DNA of 43,137 nt from Pseudobutyrivibrio sp. (GCA_021442555.1 JABUSV010000217.1:1-43137), one strand, 5' to 3'; shown: positions 22,330 through 31,312, counted from the stretch's first letter. Made by a program: numbers and translations. Notes: generated by a model from the letters alone, not told the origin.

Positions 22330-24087
22330 TTAGGTTCCTAAAGTTGCCAGAAGATGCTGTATCATCTCGTTAACTACGTTAATATATCGGCTGGAGGCAT
22401 TGTAGGCCTGCTGATATTTAATCATTGATGTCAGTTCTTCATCCGAGGATACTCCAATCACGCCCTGGCGGCTGGCCTCGATGGAATTCTTTGTTCCCTC
22501 CAGAGAAGTAGCTGTAGTCTCATATATGCTTCCCACTGTTCCAATCTCCCCAACCCACTTGGTATAGAAGGACTGGAAGGAACATGGTGTTGTATCTGCC
22601 GGATTAAGCTTGTAGTTTTCAGCCGCCCAGACTTCTTCTAGCCTCTTGCCCAATCCATAATCTGTCTGAGTCAGGTCGTTCCATTTTTTATATGGAAGCA
22701 ACGACTCGATTTCTTTCATTTCCGCATTGATGATAATGGACTTTGAAGTATAACAAGATTCCGATAATTCAGGATCCTCCTCGTTATATATCCATACCTC
22801 CTGTCCATCTACATCTACCTTGATATATCTGTCTGTAGCTTTTCTTGTAAAAAGCTCTCTAGGTGGAAGCTTGTTATCGCTGCCTACATCACAGTTGTTA
22901 ATATCAAGAACCTTGGTATCTGCATTAAGAGTGTACTCTTTACCGTTCATCATATACCGGATTGGCTCTGCAGGTGCCTCTGGCAGTGTCACATCTTTAT
23001 ATACGTCTGAAAAAGAAGCTACTGGACTGTAGAGATTGTTGATTGTTGTAACGATATTGTGTACCAGCGAATCCAGTTCTGCCTCAGCGCTCATCATTAC
23101 CGAGTTTCCAATGCCATTTTTATACTGGGTATCTGTAATATTCTCCAAATCACGATAATCTGCGATATGGTCACCTCTTTGCATCAAAAGTGACTTTATT
23201 TCTCCGATGTCTGAGCCATTTTCTGCGCTTACCTTTTCCAGGTTGAACACCTTGTAATACATACCCTTATCTGTGTCGGAAAGCTGTGGCCAGTAAGGTG
23301 TCACAAATCCTGTAACCTTGTTTCTTTCCATACCGATAGGATTGAAGAATGCGCCATCCAAAAACTCAACACCCTCAATCTGAATCTTTACAACGCCGTC
23401 GTTGCTCTCGGAATATGACACTCTTGCAAGTGAAGCCAGTTCATCAACCAAGAGATCTCTTGTGTCTCTCAGATTCATGGCTTTTTCTATCTTATTAGCC
23501 TCGATTCTTTGAATCTGCTTGTTGAGATCAAGGATTTCTTTTCCTATCTCATTTATTCTGTTTACATCGTTTCTGATTTTTGTGTTTATAATCGACTGAT
23601 AATCCTGCAGTCCCTTATAAACTGCCTCTGATCGGCTTAAAAACAGGCTGGCTTTTTGAAGCACGAGATTCTGATTGACAGTATCACCAGGATCCTTGGC
23701 AAATTCAGCGAAGGCTTCATAAAGATCTGATATTGCCTCCTGAAATCTCTTGCCGTCTGACTCCTGTAAAAAAGTCTCTACTTCTTCAACTGCATCAAAG
23801 CTTGCCTGATAGAAGGAGTATCTTCCAGACTCAGCACGATATGCCTTGTCTAAGAAAATATCTCTGGCATGAACAATGGTACCTACATCCACTCCCAAAC
23901 CAGACCTCTGGTCGCTGATGGCTGCGGTACCAAACTTAGAATAATTTCTATCTTCATATACAACCTGTTCGCGCACGTATCCCTTTGTGTTTACGTTGGA
24001 CAGATTGTTAGCTGTCGTATTAAGTCCGTTTGACGCTGACTGTAGTCCAGATGCACCTACCCATAAGCTCCCGAAACTATTTGCCAT
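22330..24087 (-). CDS. flgK: Flagellar hook-associated protein 1 (FlgK), copy B
   Basis: A second FlgK-type protein, 585 aa from the ATG at 24087. I choose that start because of the GGAGG nine bases upstream and the MANSFGSLWVGASGLQSASNGLNTTANNLSNVNTKGY beginning; the frame is open to 24135. The C-terminus GVSSDEELTSMIKYQQAYNASSRYINVVNEMIQHLLATLG is the FlgK end. It is clearly diverged from copy A in the central region. Two consecutive FlgK genes suggest two distinct hook-junction rings or a specialised junction. Which one corresponds to the classical FlgK cannot be decided from sequence alone. Confidence 0.92.
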   Translation of the reverse strand: MANSFGSLWVGASGLQSASNGLNTTANNLSNVNTKGYVREQVVYEDRNYSKFGTAAISDQRSGLGVDVGTIVHARDIFLDKAYRAESGRYSFYQASFDAVEEVETFLQESDGKRFQEAISDLYEAFAEFAKDPGDTVNQNLVLQKASLFLSRSEAVYKGLQDYQSIINTKIRNDVNRINEIGKEILDLNKQIQRIEANKIEKAMNLRDTRDLLVDELASLARVSYSESNDGVVKIQIEGVEFLDGAFFNPIGMERNKVTGFVTPYWPQLSDTDKGMYYKVFNLEKVSAENGSDIGEIKSLLMQRGDHIADYRDLENITDTQYKNGIGNSVMMSAEAELDSLVHNIVTTINNLYSPVASFSDVYKDVTLPEAPAEPIRYMMNGKEYTLNADTKVLDINNCDVGSDNKLPPRELFTRKATDRYIKVDVDGQEVWIYNEEDPELSESCYTSKSIIINAEMKEIESLLPYKKWNDLTQTDYGLGKRLEEVWAAENYKLNPADTTPCSFQSFYTKWVGEIGTVGSIYETTATSLEGTKNSIEASRQGVIGVSSDEELTSMIKYQQAYNASSRYINVVNEMIQHLLATLGT

Positions 24088-24161
24088 AAGAAAATCCTCC
24101 AAAGTTAGCACAAGAGCCCTTTCGAGCTCTACCATTACGTCAGCTTTGGACCTCCTTATCC

Positions 24162-24674
24162 CTATTGCTTAGCGTCAAATCTTTGCATTGAAAGCAGGTC
24201 TCCTGTGTTCATAGCATCCTTACCATAGTTGGCTGTCTGGGGTGCCTGCTTCATGCTTTTCATCAAAGTAATATCATACTCTACCATCTCAAGTGCCTGA
24301 GACAGCAATGCCTGATTCTGAATATTGCATATCTGCATAGTGTTAGCCGCTTCGACGAGGGCGTCCTTTGCTGCAATAAGTCTGTCTCTTTCCTCAGGCT
24401 GGTTTGAGAGATTATCTATCATCCATGACACGGTAATCTCCTCTCCCCCATGTCCTAACACTACTGCTATATTATTCAGTAGTGTAAGGCGTTTCTTCTC
24501 CAGTGAACCAAGAGCCTCAGCGATCTGTTGCTCCTCAGCGGTAACTACCTCTAATTCACTTAGCTTCTGATAGATAATAGAATCCTTCTTTTTATCATTC
24601 AGACTAATCAATCGCTTGTATTGCTCAGTTTCACCATCCATAGTAGCGAGCAAATCATCCAATAAGCTTGCCAC
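24162..24674 (-). CDS. flgN: FlgN-family export chaperone
   Basis: A 170-aa helical cytoplasmic protein, the chaperone for FlgK and FlgL. It has the FlgN layout: MASLLDDLLATMDGETEQYKRLISLNDKKKDSIIYQKLSELEVVTAEEQQIAEALGSLEKKR and a central helix with LIAAKDALVEAANTMQICNIQNQALLSQALEMVEYDITLM. The start is GTG at 24674, three bases after the flgM stop, with AGAGG upstream. It precedes its presumed clients, the two flgK genes. Confidence 0.88.
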   Translation of the reverse strand: MASLLDDLLATMDGETEQYKRLISLNDKKKDSIIYQKLSELEVVTAEEQQIAEALGSLEKKRLTLLNNIAVVLGHGGEEITVSWMIDNLSNQPEERDRLIAAKDALVEAANTMQICNIQNQALLSQALEMVEYDITLMKSMKQAPQTANYGKDAMNTGDLLSMQRFDAKQ

Positions 24675-24677
24675 TAA

Positions 24678-24956
24678 TTATACCTCTTTAAGAGCATCAT
24701 ATAATTTCTTAGCGAAATCCTCTACATTAACACTGTATTCGCCTGATTTCATCTTTGCCTTTACCTCAGCAACGCGATCCTCTCTGATATCACCAGCTTC
24801 ATTAACAGCCTTCTTCGCTACCTGGTAATCCTTACCTACAGAAGATATCTGAACTTCATCGCGAGCAGATGCAACAGTCTTGTCTGTAGCCTGTGTCTTC
24901 TTTACCTGATTTGCCTGGTATAAACTAGCCACCTGATTGTAAGCCTCTATTCTCAT
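24678..24956 (-). CDS. flgM: Anti-sigma-28 factor FlgM
   Basis: A 92-aa protein, the secreted inhibitor of the flagellar sigma factor. The N-terminal half is disordered (MRIEAYNQVASLYQANQVKKTQATDK). The C-terminal part, DEVQISSVGKDYQVAKKAVNEAGDIREDRVAEVKAKMKSGEYSVNVEDFAKKLYDAL, matches the FlgM sigma-binding region. It is the first gene of the flgM-flgN-flgK-flgK-flgL-fliW-csrA operon and is preceded by a sigma-28-type promoter, giving the expected negative loop. Confidence 0.93.
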   Translation of the reverse strand: MRIEAYNQVASLYQANQVKKTQATDKTVASARDEVQISSVGKDYQVAKKAVNEAGDIREDRVAEVKAKMKSGEYSVNVEDFAKKLYDALKEV

Positions 24957-25019
24957 ATATCCTGGGCTCCTTTCTATCCATTTGAAAAAAGAAACTACCT
25001 TTTCCTTCTTTCACCTATT

Positions 25020-25046
25020 TTATCGGAGGCAAATCCTATTAATTAA
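25020..25046 (-). promoter_or_regulatory. Sigma-28-type promoter of the flgM operon
   Basis: Minus strand TTAA-N15-TCCGATAA, about 65 bp before flgM. It has the same TTAA-N15 form as the flagellin promoter and keeps the CGATAA core. Confidence 0.7.
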
Positions 25047-25076
25047 CCGCTTTTTGACGATTTTTTTAAAAAAATT

Positions 25077-25139
25077 TGGGTAACCTACATATATGTATGA
25101 TATGTCATATCGCTCATACATATAGTGTAAGCCACCCAT
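25077..25139 (-). terminator. Long hairpin terminator after the GntR/ABC operon
   Basis: An 11-base perfect stem (25090-25100 with 25114-25124) encloses a second small palindrome (ATATGTCATAT) and is extended by TGGGT/ACCCA at the base. The minus strand then reads AAATTTTTTTAAAAAAA. It separates the permease gene from the flgM promoter. Confidence 0.75.
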
Positions 25140-25145
25140 AATAAT

Positions 25146-27113
25146 CTAATTATAATATCTATTACTCTCTCCCACTGTGACCAATTCATCTTCACTTTGA
25201 ATCAATCCAAGCTCCAGGAGGGTCGATATAGTATTCTTTGCTTCATCAGTTATGTTAATACTCATAGTATCGGCATAGTATGTATAATATGGTTCACCAC
25301 CCCAGCATACATTAGCCTTTGACTCATACTTGGTGTTAGTATTCAACTCAACATACAAGGTATTTATAAACTGGCTGTTGTACATATCATAAAAATGCTG
25401 CTGGCCAACATTACCTTCATCTATATCCTTTAGAATAGCCTTATATATGGCATCAGCAATCTGCTTTCTGTCCATACCTTCAACACCACCCTCGAAGTCA
25501 TTGTACTGATAATACGTTTCCTCAGCATCCCAGGTTACAGTATTGAATGTAAAGTTCTTCGCCTCCGCATCGTTATATACTGGACATATCTTATTATTCT
25601 TGATAGCCTCAGGTTCGTTTACCAGGTCAAGAAGCTGCTTTGCACAAGCTCTATAACTTGTTGAGTTAATCTCTGCTGTCTCATCCTCCAAATAATATCT
25701 TCTGCTCAGTTGCTTTCCATCCTTGTATTCATAAGTGATGGTTACATATCCGCCTTTCACGCCATCCTGAGTATAATAAAATGACTGGATTTCTTTTCTG
25801 TTATCAATAACGCCTTTGTGCGCTTCAATAACCTGCTGAATTTGTGCAGGGTCCTCATATACCATAGGATAATCTACCCACACACATGCCCACTTGACAT
25901 CCTCAGTATCCTCTGGCACCTTATCTACCAGATGAAGCACATCTGCCTTAGCCACAGTAAGCACTGCAAGTGTAGCTACTGCAAATATTCCAAAGCCTCT
26001 TAGATTATCTGCATTCAATACTCTTGGAGTCTTTTCAATAAGCATCTCTATGACAAAATACATGATAAACTCACATATTATTGTAATCAACAATATTACT
26101 GCAACCATTGTATTGTAATTCCAGTCAAAGGAGTCAGATATTATCTCTACAGCACCAACACCCATAAATGTTCCTATGAAAAATGACATTCCCATTTTAT
26201 ATATAGGCTTAACGATAGGCACTGATATAAATTCTGATACAGTCTCGTTTTGCTTTCTCTTGTATACCATATAGGCCAGGAATGCCAACAGTATACCTGC
26301 TGCCAGATATACTGCAAGATACATCGTTCCTTCATATTTTGTTACATAATCTGTGATTACTGTACTGCTTTCATTCCACTCAAAATCACCCATAATTCCC
26401 ATATAATCATGCATTGATGTATACAGTACTGGGCACATTGGCGACACAGTGATATTTTCAGGCAGGTTATCCAGTCCAAAGCCAACAACTGACAGATATA
26501 CATATATTACCAGTTGCATAGCCATATACAGGAAGTTGAAAATACCGTAGAATACAGCACCAGTGACGCCCTGTCCCGACAGCATGATTGAAAAACATGC
26601 CAGCCCCACAAACAGCACACTAAGCACTATCTCCGTCAAAACCCAATACAAGATAACCAACACTGTGTCGGCAATGATACCTGTTGCTGTTGCAGCTATT
26701 ATTGTTACTACAGCTGTAATCAGCACAGGAACTACCATTATTGTAACAGCAGCTGCAACACCTGATATATACAGGGCTTTTCTGCTGATTGGAAAGGAAT
26801 GAATCATGTAGCTGTTCTTTTGCGTAAAAAGATAGCCAAACACTAATAATACTGCAAGTATTGCCATAATACATGGCAATATGCCAACTGAGGCTACAGA
26901 CAGCGAATCCACCATATAATTTATATAATTGATGGTTTCTGATGCTTCTAATCCGTATATCTCAGGTTGAAAACTGTACCTGCTAACATCTAACAGATAA
27001 GACACAGGTATCTGTATCAATAGCATCGTCAGATAAGCAAGGCCCAGCAGCCATACTTTAGACAGATTCTTTTTGTAAACAGTTATATTAAAAAATGATG
27101 TCTTTGACTGCAT
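25146..27113 (-). CDS. Large ABC transporter permease, YtrC/YtrD-like
   Basis: A 655-aa membrane protein from the ATG at 27113, chosen for its GGAGGTG site; the open frame runs to 27122. Hydrophobic segments lie near residues 23-43, 70-95, 115-150, 160-190, 195-220, 260-285, 305-325, 335-360 and 370-390. They are followed by an extracytoplasmic region of about 260 residues, rich in Tyr and acidic residues (WDAEETYYQYNDFEGGVEGM), similar to the C-terminal soluble domain of Firmicute ABC-2 permeases of the GntR-linked type. The gene overlaps the ATPase by 26 bp. The likely function is export of, or resistance to, a cell-wall-active compound. Confidence 0.85.
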   Translation of the reverse strand: MQSKTSFFNITVYKKNLSKVWLLGLAYLTMLLIQIPVSYLLDVSRYSFQPEIYGLEASETINYINYMVDSLSVASVGILPCIMAILAVLLVFGYLFTQKNSYMIHSFPISRKALYISGVAAAVTIMVVPVLITAVVTIIAATATGIIADTVLVILYWVLTEIVLSVLFVGLACFSIMLSGQGVTGAVFYGIFNFLYMAMQLVIYVYLSVVGFGLDNLPENITVSPMCPVLYTSMHDYMGIMGDFEWNESSTVITDYVTKYEGTMYLAVYLAAGILLAFLAYMVYKRKQNETVSEFISVPIVKPIYKMGMSFFIGTFMGVGAVEIISDSFDWNYNTMVAVILLITIICEFIMYFVIEMLIEKTPRVLNADNLRGFGIFAVATLAVLTVAKADVLHLVDKVPEDTEDVKWACVWVDYPMVYEDPAQIQQVIEAHKGVIDNRKEIQSFYYTQDGVKGGYVTITYEYKDGKQLSRRYYLEDETAEINSTSYRACAKQLLDLVNEPEAIKNNKICPVYNDAEAKNFTFNTVTWDAEETYYQYNDFEGGVEGMDRKQIADAIYKAILKDIDEGNVGQQHFYDMYNSQFINTLYVELNTNTKYESKANVCWGGEPYYTYYADTMSINITDEAKNTISTLLELGLIQSEDELVTVGESNRYYN

Positions 27114-27987
27114 AATCCTCACCTCCTAACTCATATATAAATATCTCTTCAAGAGACAGTGGTAAAACATCCATAATCATAGGATTCATGGAAGCTATGA
27201 CTCTTTGAGCCTGATTAGGTTCACCCTTGACAATAAGAGTGTGAACCCTGCCTGAAGATATCTTTCTCAACACCTGAATCTCCGATGGGATAGGTGGAAG
27301 TTCGTCTTCAAACGCTACCTGAATCTTGGTAATAGAGGTCTGCAAATCATCAAGAGATCTCTCTAAGAGCAGACGCCCCTGGTCCATAATTCCAACATGG
27401 TCACACACATCCTCCAACTCTCTTAAGTTGTGGGATGATACCAACACTGTAAGTCCATTCTCTGCAACATCAGACATAAGAAGAGACCATATCTGTCTTC
27501 TCATAACAGGATCAAGACCATCCACTGGCTCATCAAGAATCATCAATTCAGGTCTTGAGCTTATGGCCAGCATAAATGCCACCTGCTTTTGCATACCCTT
27601 GGACAGATTGCGTATATTTTTCTTCAAATCAATACTAGGAAAGCATTCACGAATCTTATAAAACAGCTGCTCATCAAACTTTGGATACAATCCTTTATAA
27701 TACTTCATCATATCAATGGTATCAGCCTGAAGAAAATAGAATATCTCATCAGGTATACAAGTCATCTTCATCTTGACCGCATCGTTTTCATATACATGCT
27801 CTCCAGCTACAAGAACCTCTCCTGTATCCTGTTTGAACACACCGTTAATATGTCTGATAATAGTAGATTTGCCTGCGCCGTTAGGTCCAACAAGTCCATA
27901 CACAGAGCCCTTAGGCACATGCATTGTCAGATTGTCCAAAGCTTTATATCCGTTAAAGCTCTTTGTAACATTATTTACCTGAATCAC
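27088..27987 (-). CDS. ABC transporter ATP-binding protein, YtrB-like
   Basis: An ATPase of 299 aa. Walker A GPNGAGKST (about residues 34-42), signature NLSKGMQKQ, Walker B LMILDEPVDGLDP and H-loop LVSSHNLRELE are all present and intact. A C-terminal extension of about 80 residues follows (QVAFEDELPPIPSEIQV). The start is GTG with GGGAGG upstream and overlaps the GntR gene by 17 bp. Together with the GntR repressor and large permease it mirrors the ytr operon layout. Confidence 0.92.
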   Translation of the reverse strand: MIQVNNVTKSFNGYKALDNLTMHVPKGSVYGLVGPNGAGKSTIIRHINGVFKQDTGEVLVAGEHVYENDAVKMKMTCIPDEIFYFLQADTIDMMKYYKGLYPKFDEQLFYKIRECFPSIDLKKNIRNLSKGMQKQVAFMLAISSRPELMILDEPVDGLDPVMRRQIWSLLMSDVAENGLTVLVSSHNLRELEDVCDHVGIMDQGRLLLERSLDDLQTSITKIQVAFEDELPPIPSEIQVLRKISSGRVHTLIVKGEPNQAQRVIASMNPMIMDVLPLSLEEIFIYELGGEDYAVKDIIF

Positions 27988-28357
27988 TTGTGTCTCCTCC
28001 CTTTGCTATAGCTTCTATTCTCTTAATTAAAGCGTCCTTATCCTCAGAAAGATACAACAACTCTCTTACAATCTCATCAAATTCCTTCAACAATTCCTTA
28101 TTCCTCCCAGCATCGATATCCACATATTCAGACGCAAAGCTTCCTCTGCCAGTAATAGTGTAGATATATCCCTCCTGTTCCAACTCTCGATACGCCTTCT
28201 GTATGGTATTGGGGTTGATAGAAAGCTGTGTTGCCAAATCTCTCACAGAAGGTAGCTTCTCATCCTTTTTGATGGCACCCGAGATTACCAGTTTGCGTAA
28301 CCCATCTTTTATCTGCTCATATATGGGTCTGGAGTCTCTGTAGTTTAATTGAATCAT
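27971..28357 (-). CDS. GntR-family repressor, YtrA subfamily
   Basis: A 128-aa regulator starting at the ATG at 28357 (MIQLNYRDSRPIYEQIKDGLRKLVISG) with GGAGG just upstream; the frame is open to 28378. The winged helix-turn-helix reads KLPSVRDLATQLSINPNTIQKAYRELEQEGYIYTITGRGSFA, the YtrA-type domain. The short all-helical C-terminal part (about 60 residues) is typical of YtrA dimers rather than FadR or HutC types. A matching YtrA-type operator overlaps its promoter, so it probably represses its own operon. Confidence 0.93.
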   Translation of the reverse strand: MIQLNYRDSRPIYEQIKDGLRKLVISGAIKKDEKLPSVRDLATQLSINPNTIQKAYRELEQEGYIYTITGRGSFASEYVDIDAGRNKELLKEFDEIVRELLYLSEDKDALIKRIEAIAKGGDTSDSGK

Positions 28358-28381
28358 TCTTACCTCCTGGATATGCACTGT

Positions 28382-28406
28382 AGTGTACTATGTATCCTAG
28401 TACACT
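28382..28406 (-). promoter_or_regulatory. YtrA-type operator
   Basis: AGTGTA-N13-TACACT, the exact spacing and half sites known for B. subtilis YtrA. Arms extend to eight perfect bases (AGTGTACT/AGTACACT). It overlaps the -10 box of the GntR operon. Confidence 0.85.
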
Positions 28407-28433
28407 TATATCACTTATATTTTTTCATGTCAA
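28405..28433 (-). promoter_or_regulatory. Sigma-A promoter of the GntR/ABC operon
   Basis: Minus strand TTGACA-N17-TATAAG: a perfect -35, five of six bases at the -10 and an optimal spacer. The -10 overlaps one half of the YtrA-type operator. Confidence 0.85.
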
Positions 28434-28466
28434 CAAAAAAGCTTACTTTTTTCACAAAAGTAAGCT
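28432..28466 (-). terminator. Intrinsic terminator after the methyltransferase gene
   Basis: An 11-base perfect stem AGCTTACTTTT/AAAAGTAAGCT with a five-base loop. The minus strand continues TTTTTTG. The U tract runs directly into the -35 of the next promoter. Confidence 0.9.
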
Positions 28467-28472
28467 GGAATC

Positions 28473-29255
28473 TTATTTTCTTAATATATCAACTGTATGG
28501 GCCGCTGCACCTATGATATCCATCCTCTCAGCACAGGCTAACTGGTACTCCACAAATCTTAAGTACTCATCCTCTGTCAACTGATTCAAAAATGTACGTA
28601 TATAGTTGGCAGGTCCATCGGGGGATATTATTTTTTCTCTGGTCAGACCTGCTTTTTCATTGAGACAGTCAATATCCTCTATTCTCATGAAATGATACAG
28701 ATCATCCTCTCCTGGAATAACTTTAAAATCACCATCCAGCTTGCCCTCTGATAGATTATCCATAATGTGACCTTCCTTGATGGCATAGGTCACAAAGGCG
28801 TATTCATTCATCACATAAGCCACTAATATGTATCCACCAGGTCTTGTGATTCTTTTAGCTTCCTCAAGAGCCTTTAACTGCTCGTCAGTACTCTTTAGAT
28901 GATACATTGGCCCAAACAACAGCGTCACATCAAAGCTGTTGTCTTCAAACCTCTTGAGCTTTAGAGCGTTTCCTTGAAAAGCCTTTACTTTGCTTCCTTT
29001 TTGTTTCAGGATACCTAGATTGTACTTTACAAGCTCTACCGCAGTTACATCATAGCCTTCCTCAGACAGAGGCACACTGTATCTGCCCGTGCCTGCACCA
29101 ATATCAAGAATCCTTATGTCCTCAGGATTCTTGCCCAGTGCCTCTATACATTGATGTATGTACTTCATGGATATGATGTACTCCACCCTGCCATGTCGGG
29201 AATTGAGGCGCTTTTCCTCATTAAACTTGTTATAATATATTTCCAAATCTGTCAT
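28473..29255 (-). CDS. SAM-dependent methyltransferase (class I)
   Basis: A 260-aa protein of the Methyltransf_11/25 type. Motif I is ILDIGAGTGRYSVPLSEEGYDVTAVE, with the acidic residue ending strand beta-2. Motif II-like residues NSFDVTLLFGPMYHL and motif III EAKRITRPGGYILVAYVMNE follow. The remaining C-terminal half resembles uncharacterised Firmicute methyltransferases; the substrate is unknown. It lies 25 bp after the D,D-carboxypeptidase gene and is the last gene of that operon. Confidence 0.88.
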   Translation of the reverse strand: MTDLEIYYNKFNEEKRLNSRHGRVEYIISMKYIHQCIEALGKNPEDIRILDIGAGTGRYSVPLSEEGYDVTAVELVKYNLGILKQKGSKVKAFQGNALKLKRFEDNSFDVTLLFGPMYHLKSTDEQLKALEEAKRITRPGGYILVAYVMNEYAFVTYAIKEGHIMDNLSEGKLDGDFKVIPGEDDLYHFMRIEDIDCLNEKAGLTREKIISPDGPANYIRTFLNQLTEDEYLRFVEYQLACAERMDIIGAAAHTVDILRK

Positions 29256-29280
29256 TGATCTATTAATTCCTCTTAAAAGC

Positions 29281-30714
29281 TTACAGCTTTGCGTTGTTCA
29301 CAAGACGCTGCACCACTTTGTTTGGGTCCTTGGGCATCACCTTGAGTTTTTCTGTTGCAGTACCACTACTGCTGCTGTTAAACACACTTAGAGCGTATCT
29401 TGCGCCAATCTCTGATATTCTGTTTCGTTCCATGTTACCCTCTGCGCCCAACAACACCACTATCAGATTGTGGGTTACACCATCCTTTTCCACTGGCATA
29501 CAGCTTACCAGACAAGCTCCCGATTTGTTAGTGGTTCCTGTCTTAAGCCCCTTTACCTTAGGAAGATTGTACAACAGGGCATTGGTATTTTTTACTTCCT
29601 TGCCAAAGCTTGAAAGCTTTGCCTTCTTTACAGATGTAATCCCAGTAATCTCTGGATACTCCTGCATTATATATGCCGACAGCGTAAACATATCCTCTGC
29701 GCTCATGTGATTCTGCTTCTTGGCAGGAAGCATTACATCGTCAAACATAGGAAGCCCGTGGCTATTGTAAAAAATAGCACTGTTCAGCCCCAAGTCCTCC
29801 GCCATAGTATTCATTCTGTCTACAAAAGCCTCCTCGGAGCCTGCCACATGACAAGCCAGAGTATAGGCACACTCGTTGCTGGAAGGTAACAGCAACCCTT
29901 CCATAAGCTCTGTTACTGACACACTCTGACCTTCTTTCATAGGAGTGCTGCCATCTTCTGTCTCAGACAACATCTGGGCTTCTCTACTGATAACGACACA
30001 ATCCTTTAGCCCTACTTCACCCTTTGAAACAGCATCCATATACACCAGATAGGTCATGAGCTTGGTGGTGGAAGCTATGGCAAAATCCTGGGATTCATTA
30101 TAGGCATAGTACACCTCACCAGTAGTGCCATCTCCTATAACCAGGCCATTGACTCCCATGAGATATCCTGATTCCTCTAAGTCTTCTCCGCTGACATAAA
30201 AATTATTCCCTGTATTAACAGATATGATTCCATCATTAATCTCTATGTCAAGATTAAGCATCATGGCAGCATCCACCACAGCCATATAACAATCCGCGGC
30301 TCCATCCGTACCCTGGGCCGCAATGGTATAGTAGAATCGTTCTGATCCATCTACATATATCTCTTTTCTGCCGTATTTGGGACTAACCGCAGTATTGTTT
30401 TCCTCCTCAGTAAAAAAAGGAATCTCACCATCAGCATTTACACCTGTTGTTATATTGATGTCATTGGCTGTTATATCTACAGCAAAAGCTTTGCTTGTGC
30501 CCTTCAAAGCAGCAGCAAGACCTCGTAACGATACATAGGTATCGTTGCGATAATTGTAATCCAGCGTTTTGATATCCCCAAGCGTAGTGCCGTCTACCAC
30601 AATTGTTCTGTTGATTCTGTAATCATAATCCTTGGCCAGGCTTTTTATGTCCATAGCAGAAAAAACAATAGCAAAAGACAGAATTATTCCCAGGACGCTT
30701 CTAATTTTTTTCAT
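29281..30714 (-). CDS. dacA: D-alanyl-D-alanine carboxypeptidase (peptidase S11, PBP5-type)
   Basis: Trims the terminal D-Ala of peptidoglycan stem peptides outside the membrane. A signal peptide lies at residues 1-27. Residues 30-100 contain a copper-amine-oxidase-like strand module (VSLRGLAAALKGTSKAF). The penicillin-binding domain follows with SxxK as STTK (Ser about 215), SxN as SSN (278-280) and KTG as KTGTT (about 391). All three motifs are intact. At 477 aa it is somewhat longer than most, due to the N-terminal module. GGAGGTG lies before the ATG, which overlaps the end of the preceding gene by 14 bp. Confidence 0.93.
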   Translation of the reverse strand: MKKIRSVLGIILSFAIVFSAMDIKSLAKDYDYRINRTIVVDGTTLGDIKTLDYNYRNDTYVSLRGLAAALKGTSKAFAVDITANDINITTGVNADGEIPFFTEEENNTAVSPKYGRKEIYVDGSERFYYTIAAQGTDGAADCYMAVVDAAMMLNLDIEINDGIISVNTGNNFYVSGEDLEESGYLMGVNGLVIGDGTTGEVYYAYNESQDFAIASTTKLMTYLVYMDAVSKGEVGLKDCVVISREAQMLSETEDGSTPMKEGQSVSVTELMEGLLLPSSNECAYTLACHVAGSEEAFVDRMNTMAEDLGLNSAIFYNSHGLPMFDDVMLPAKKQNHMSAEDMFTLSAYIMQEYPEITGITSVKKAKLSSFGKEVKNTNALLYNLPKVKGLKTGTTNKSGACLVSCMPVEKDGVTHNLIVVLLGAEGNMERNRISEIGARYALSVFNSSSSGTATEKLKVMPKDPNKVVQRLVNNAKL

Positions 30715-31249
30715 CTGTCACCTCCTTGGAATACTTCTTATCAAGACTCTCAAAGGAAGGTATCAGTTCCACCTTGCATCCGCCGAGATATTCTTCTACG
30801 GAGATGCCATAGGTTTCCTGCATCAATTCCTCAACAGTATTATAGTCTGCAGTACCTTGGTATCCTTCAGCCAACAATTCATCTATTACCACCTGGCAGA
30901 ATGCCTTTCTCAAGCCCTCCTCTGCCATAGCCTGACAGCTGTCATAGCTGTCCTCATCAAGAGTCTGAGCATACACACCTCTTGTGTCGGTAGGTATCAT
31001 ATCTATCTGAAGCTCGATTGTTCCCATCAGCTCATGAACATCCTCATAGGATAATATGTTACCCTCGATATCTGATAACCATATCAAAGCCTTGGCAGCA
31101 GCCTCCTCCGATAGCGACACAGTCTTGACATAAGGTTGAAAGGTCAGCTTCTGGTATGCAACAAATCCCCCGCCTGCCAACAGCATTCCCGAAGTTACTG
31201 TTATGGCTATCGATAGCAAAAGCTTTTTCTTTTTACTTTTTTTTCCCAT
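30701..31249 (-). CDS. Membrane-anchored protein of unknown function
   Basis: A 182-aa protein from the ATG at 31249; a GTG five codons earlier is possible. A very basic start (MGKKSKKKK) precedes one transmembrane segment, then about 150 acidic extracytoplasmic residues (LSEEAAAKALIWLSDIEGNILSYEDVHELMG). I do not recognise the family. It is translationally coupled to dacA and so may act in cell-wall maturation; that is inference. Confidence 0.7.
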   Translation of the reverse strand: MGKKSKKKKLLLSIAITVTSGMLLAGGGFVAYQKLTFQPYVKTVSLSEEAAAKALIWLSDIEGNILSYEDVHELMGTIELQIDMIPTDTRGVYAQTLDEDSYDSCQAMAEEGLRKAFCQVVIDELLAEGYQGTADYNTVEELMQETYGISVEEYLGGCKVELIPSFESLDKKYSKEVTDEKN

Positions 31250-31277
31250 AATATCTTCTCTCACATCTTCTTAAAAC

Positions 31278-31302
31278 AAAAGCACCCAAATAGGGTGCTT
31301 TT
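31278..31302 (-). terminator. Intrinsic terminator after secA
   Basis: A perfect ten-base stem AAAAGCACCC/GGGTGCTTTT with a five-base loop, continuing GTTTT on the minus strand. Confidence 0.9.
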
Positions 31303-31312
31303 ATTGTATATA

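Noticed and set aside
24957-25019. A CsrA-type hairpin in the flgM leader (AAGGAAAAGG)
   Set aside because: The possible GAAA/UUUC stem is short with a very long loop, and the sequence does not match ACANGGANGU.
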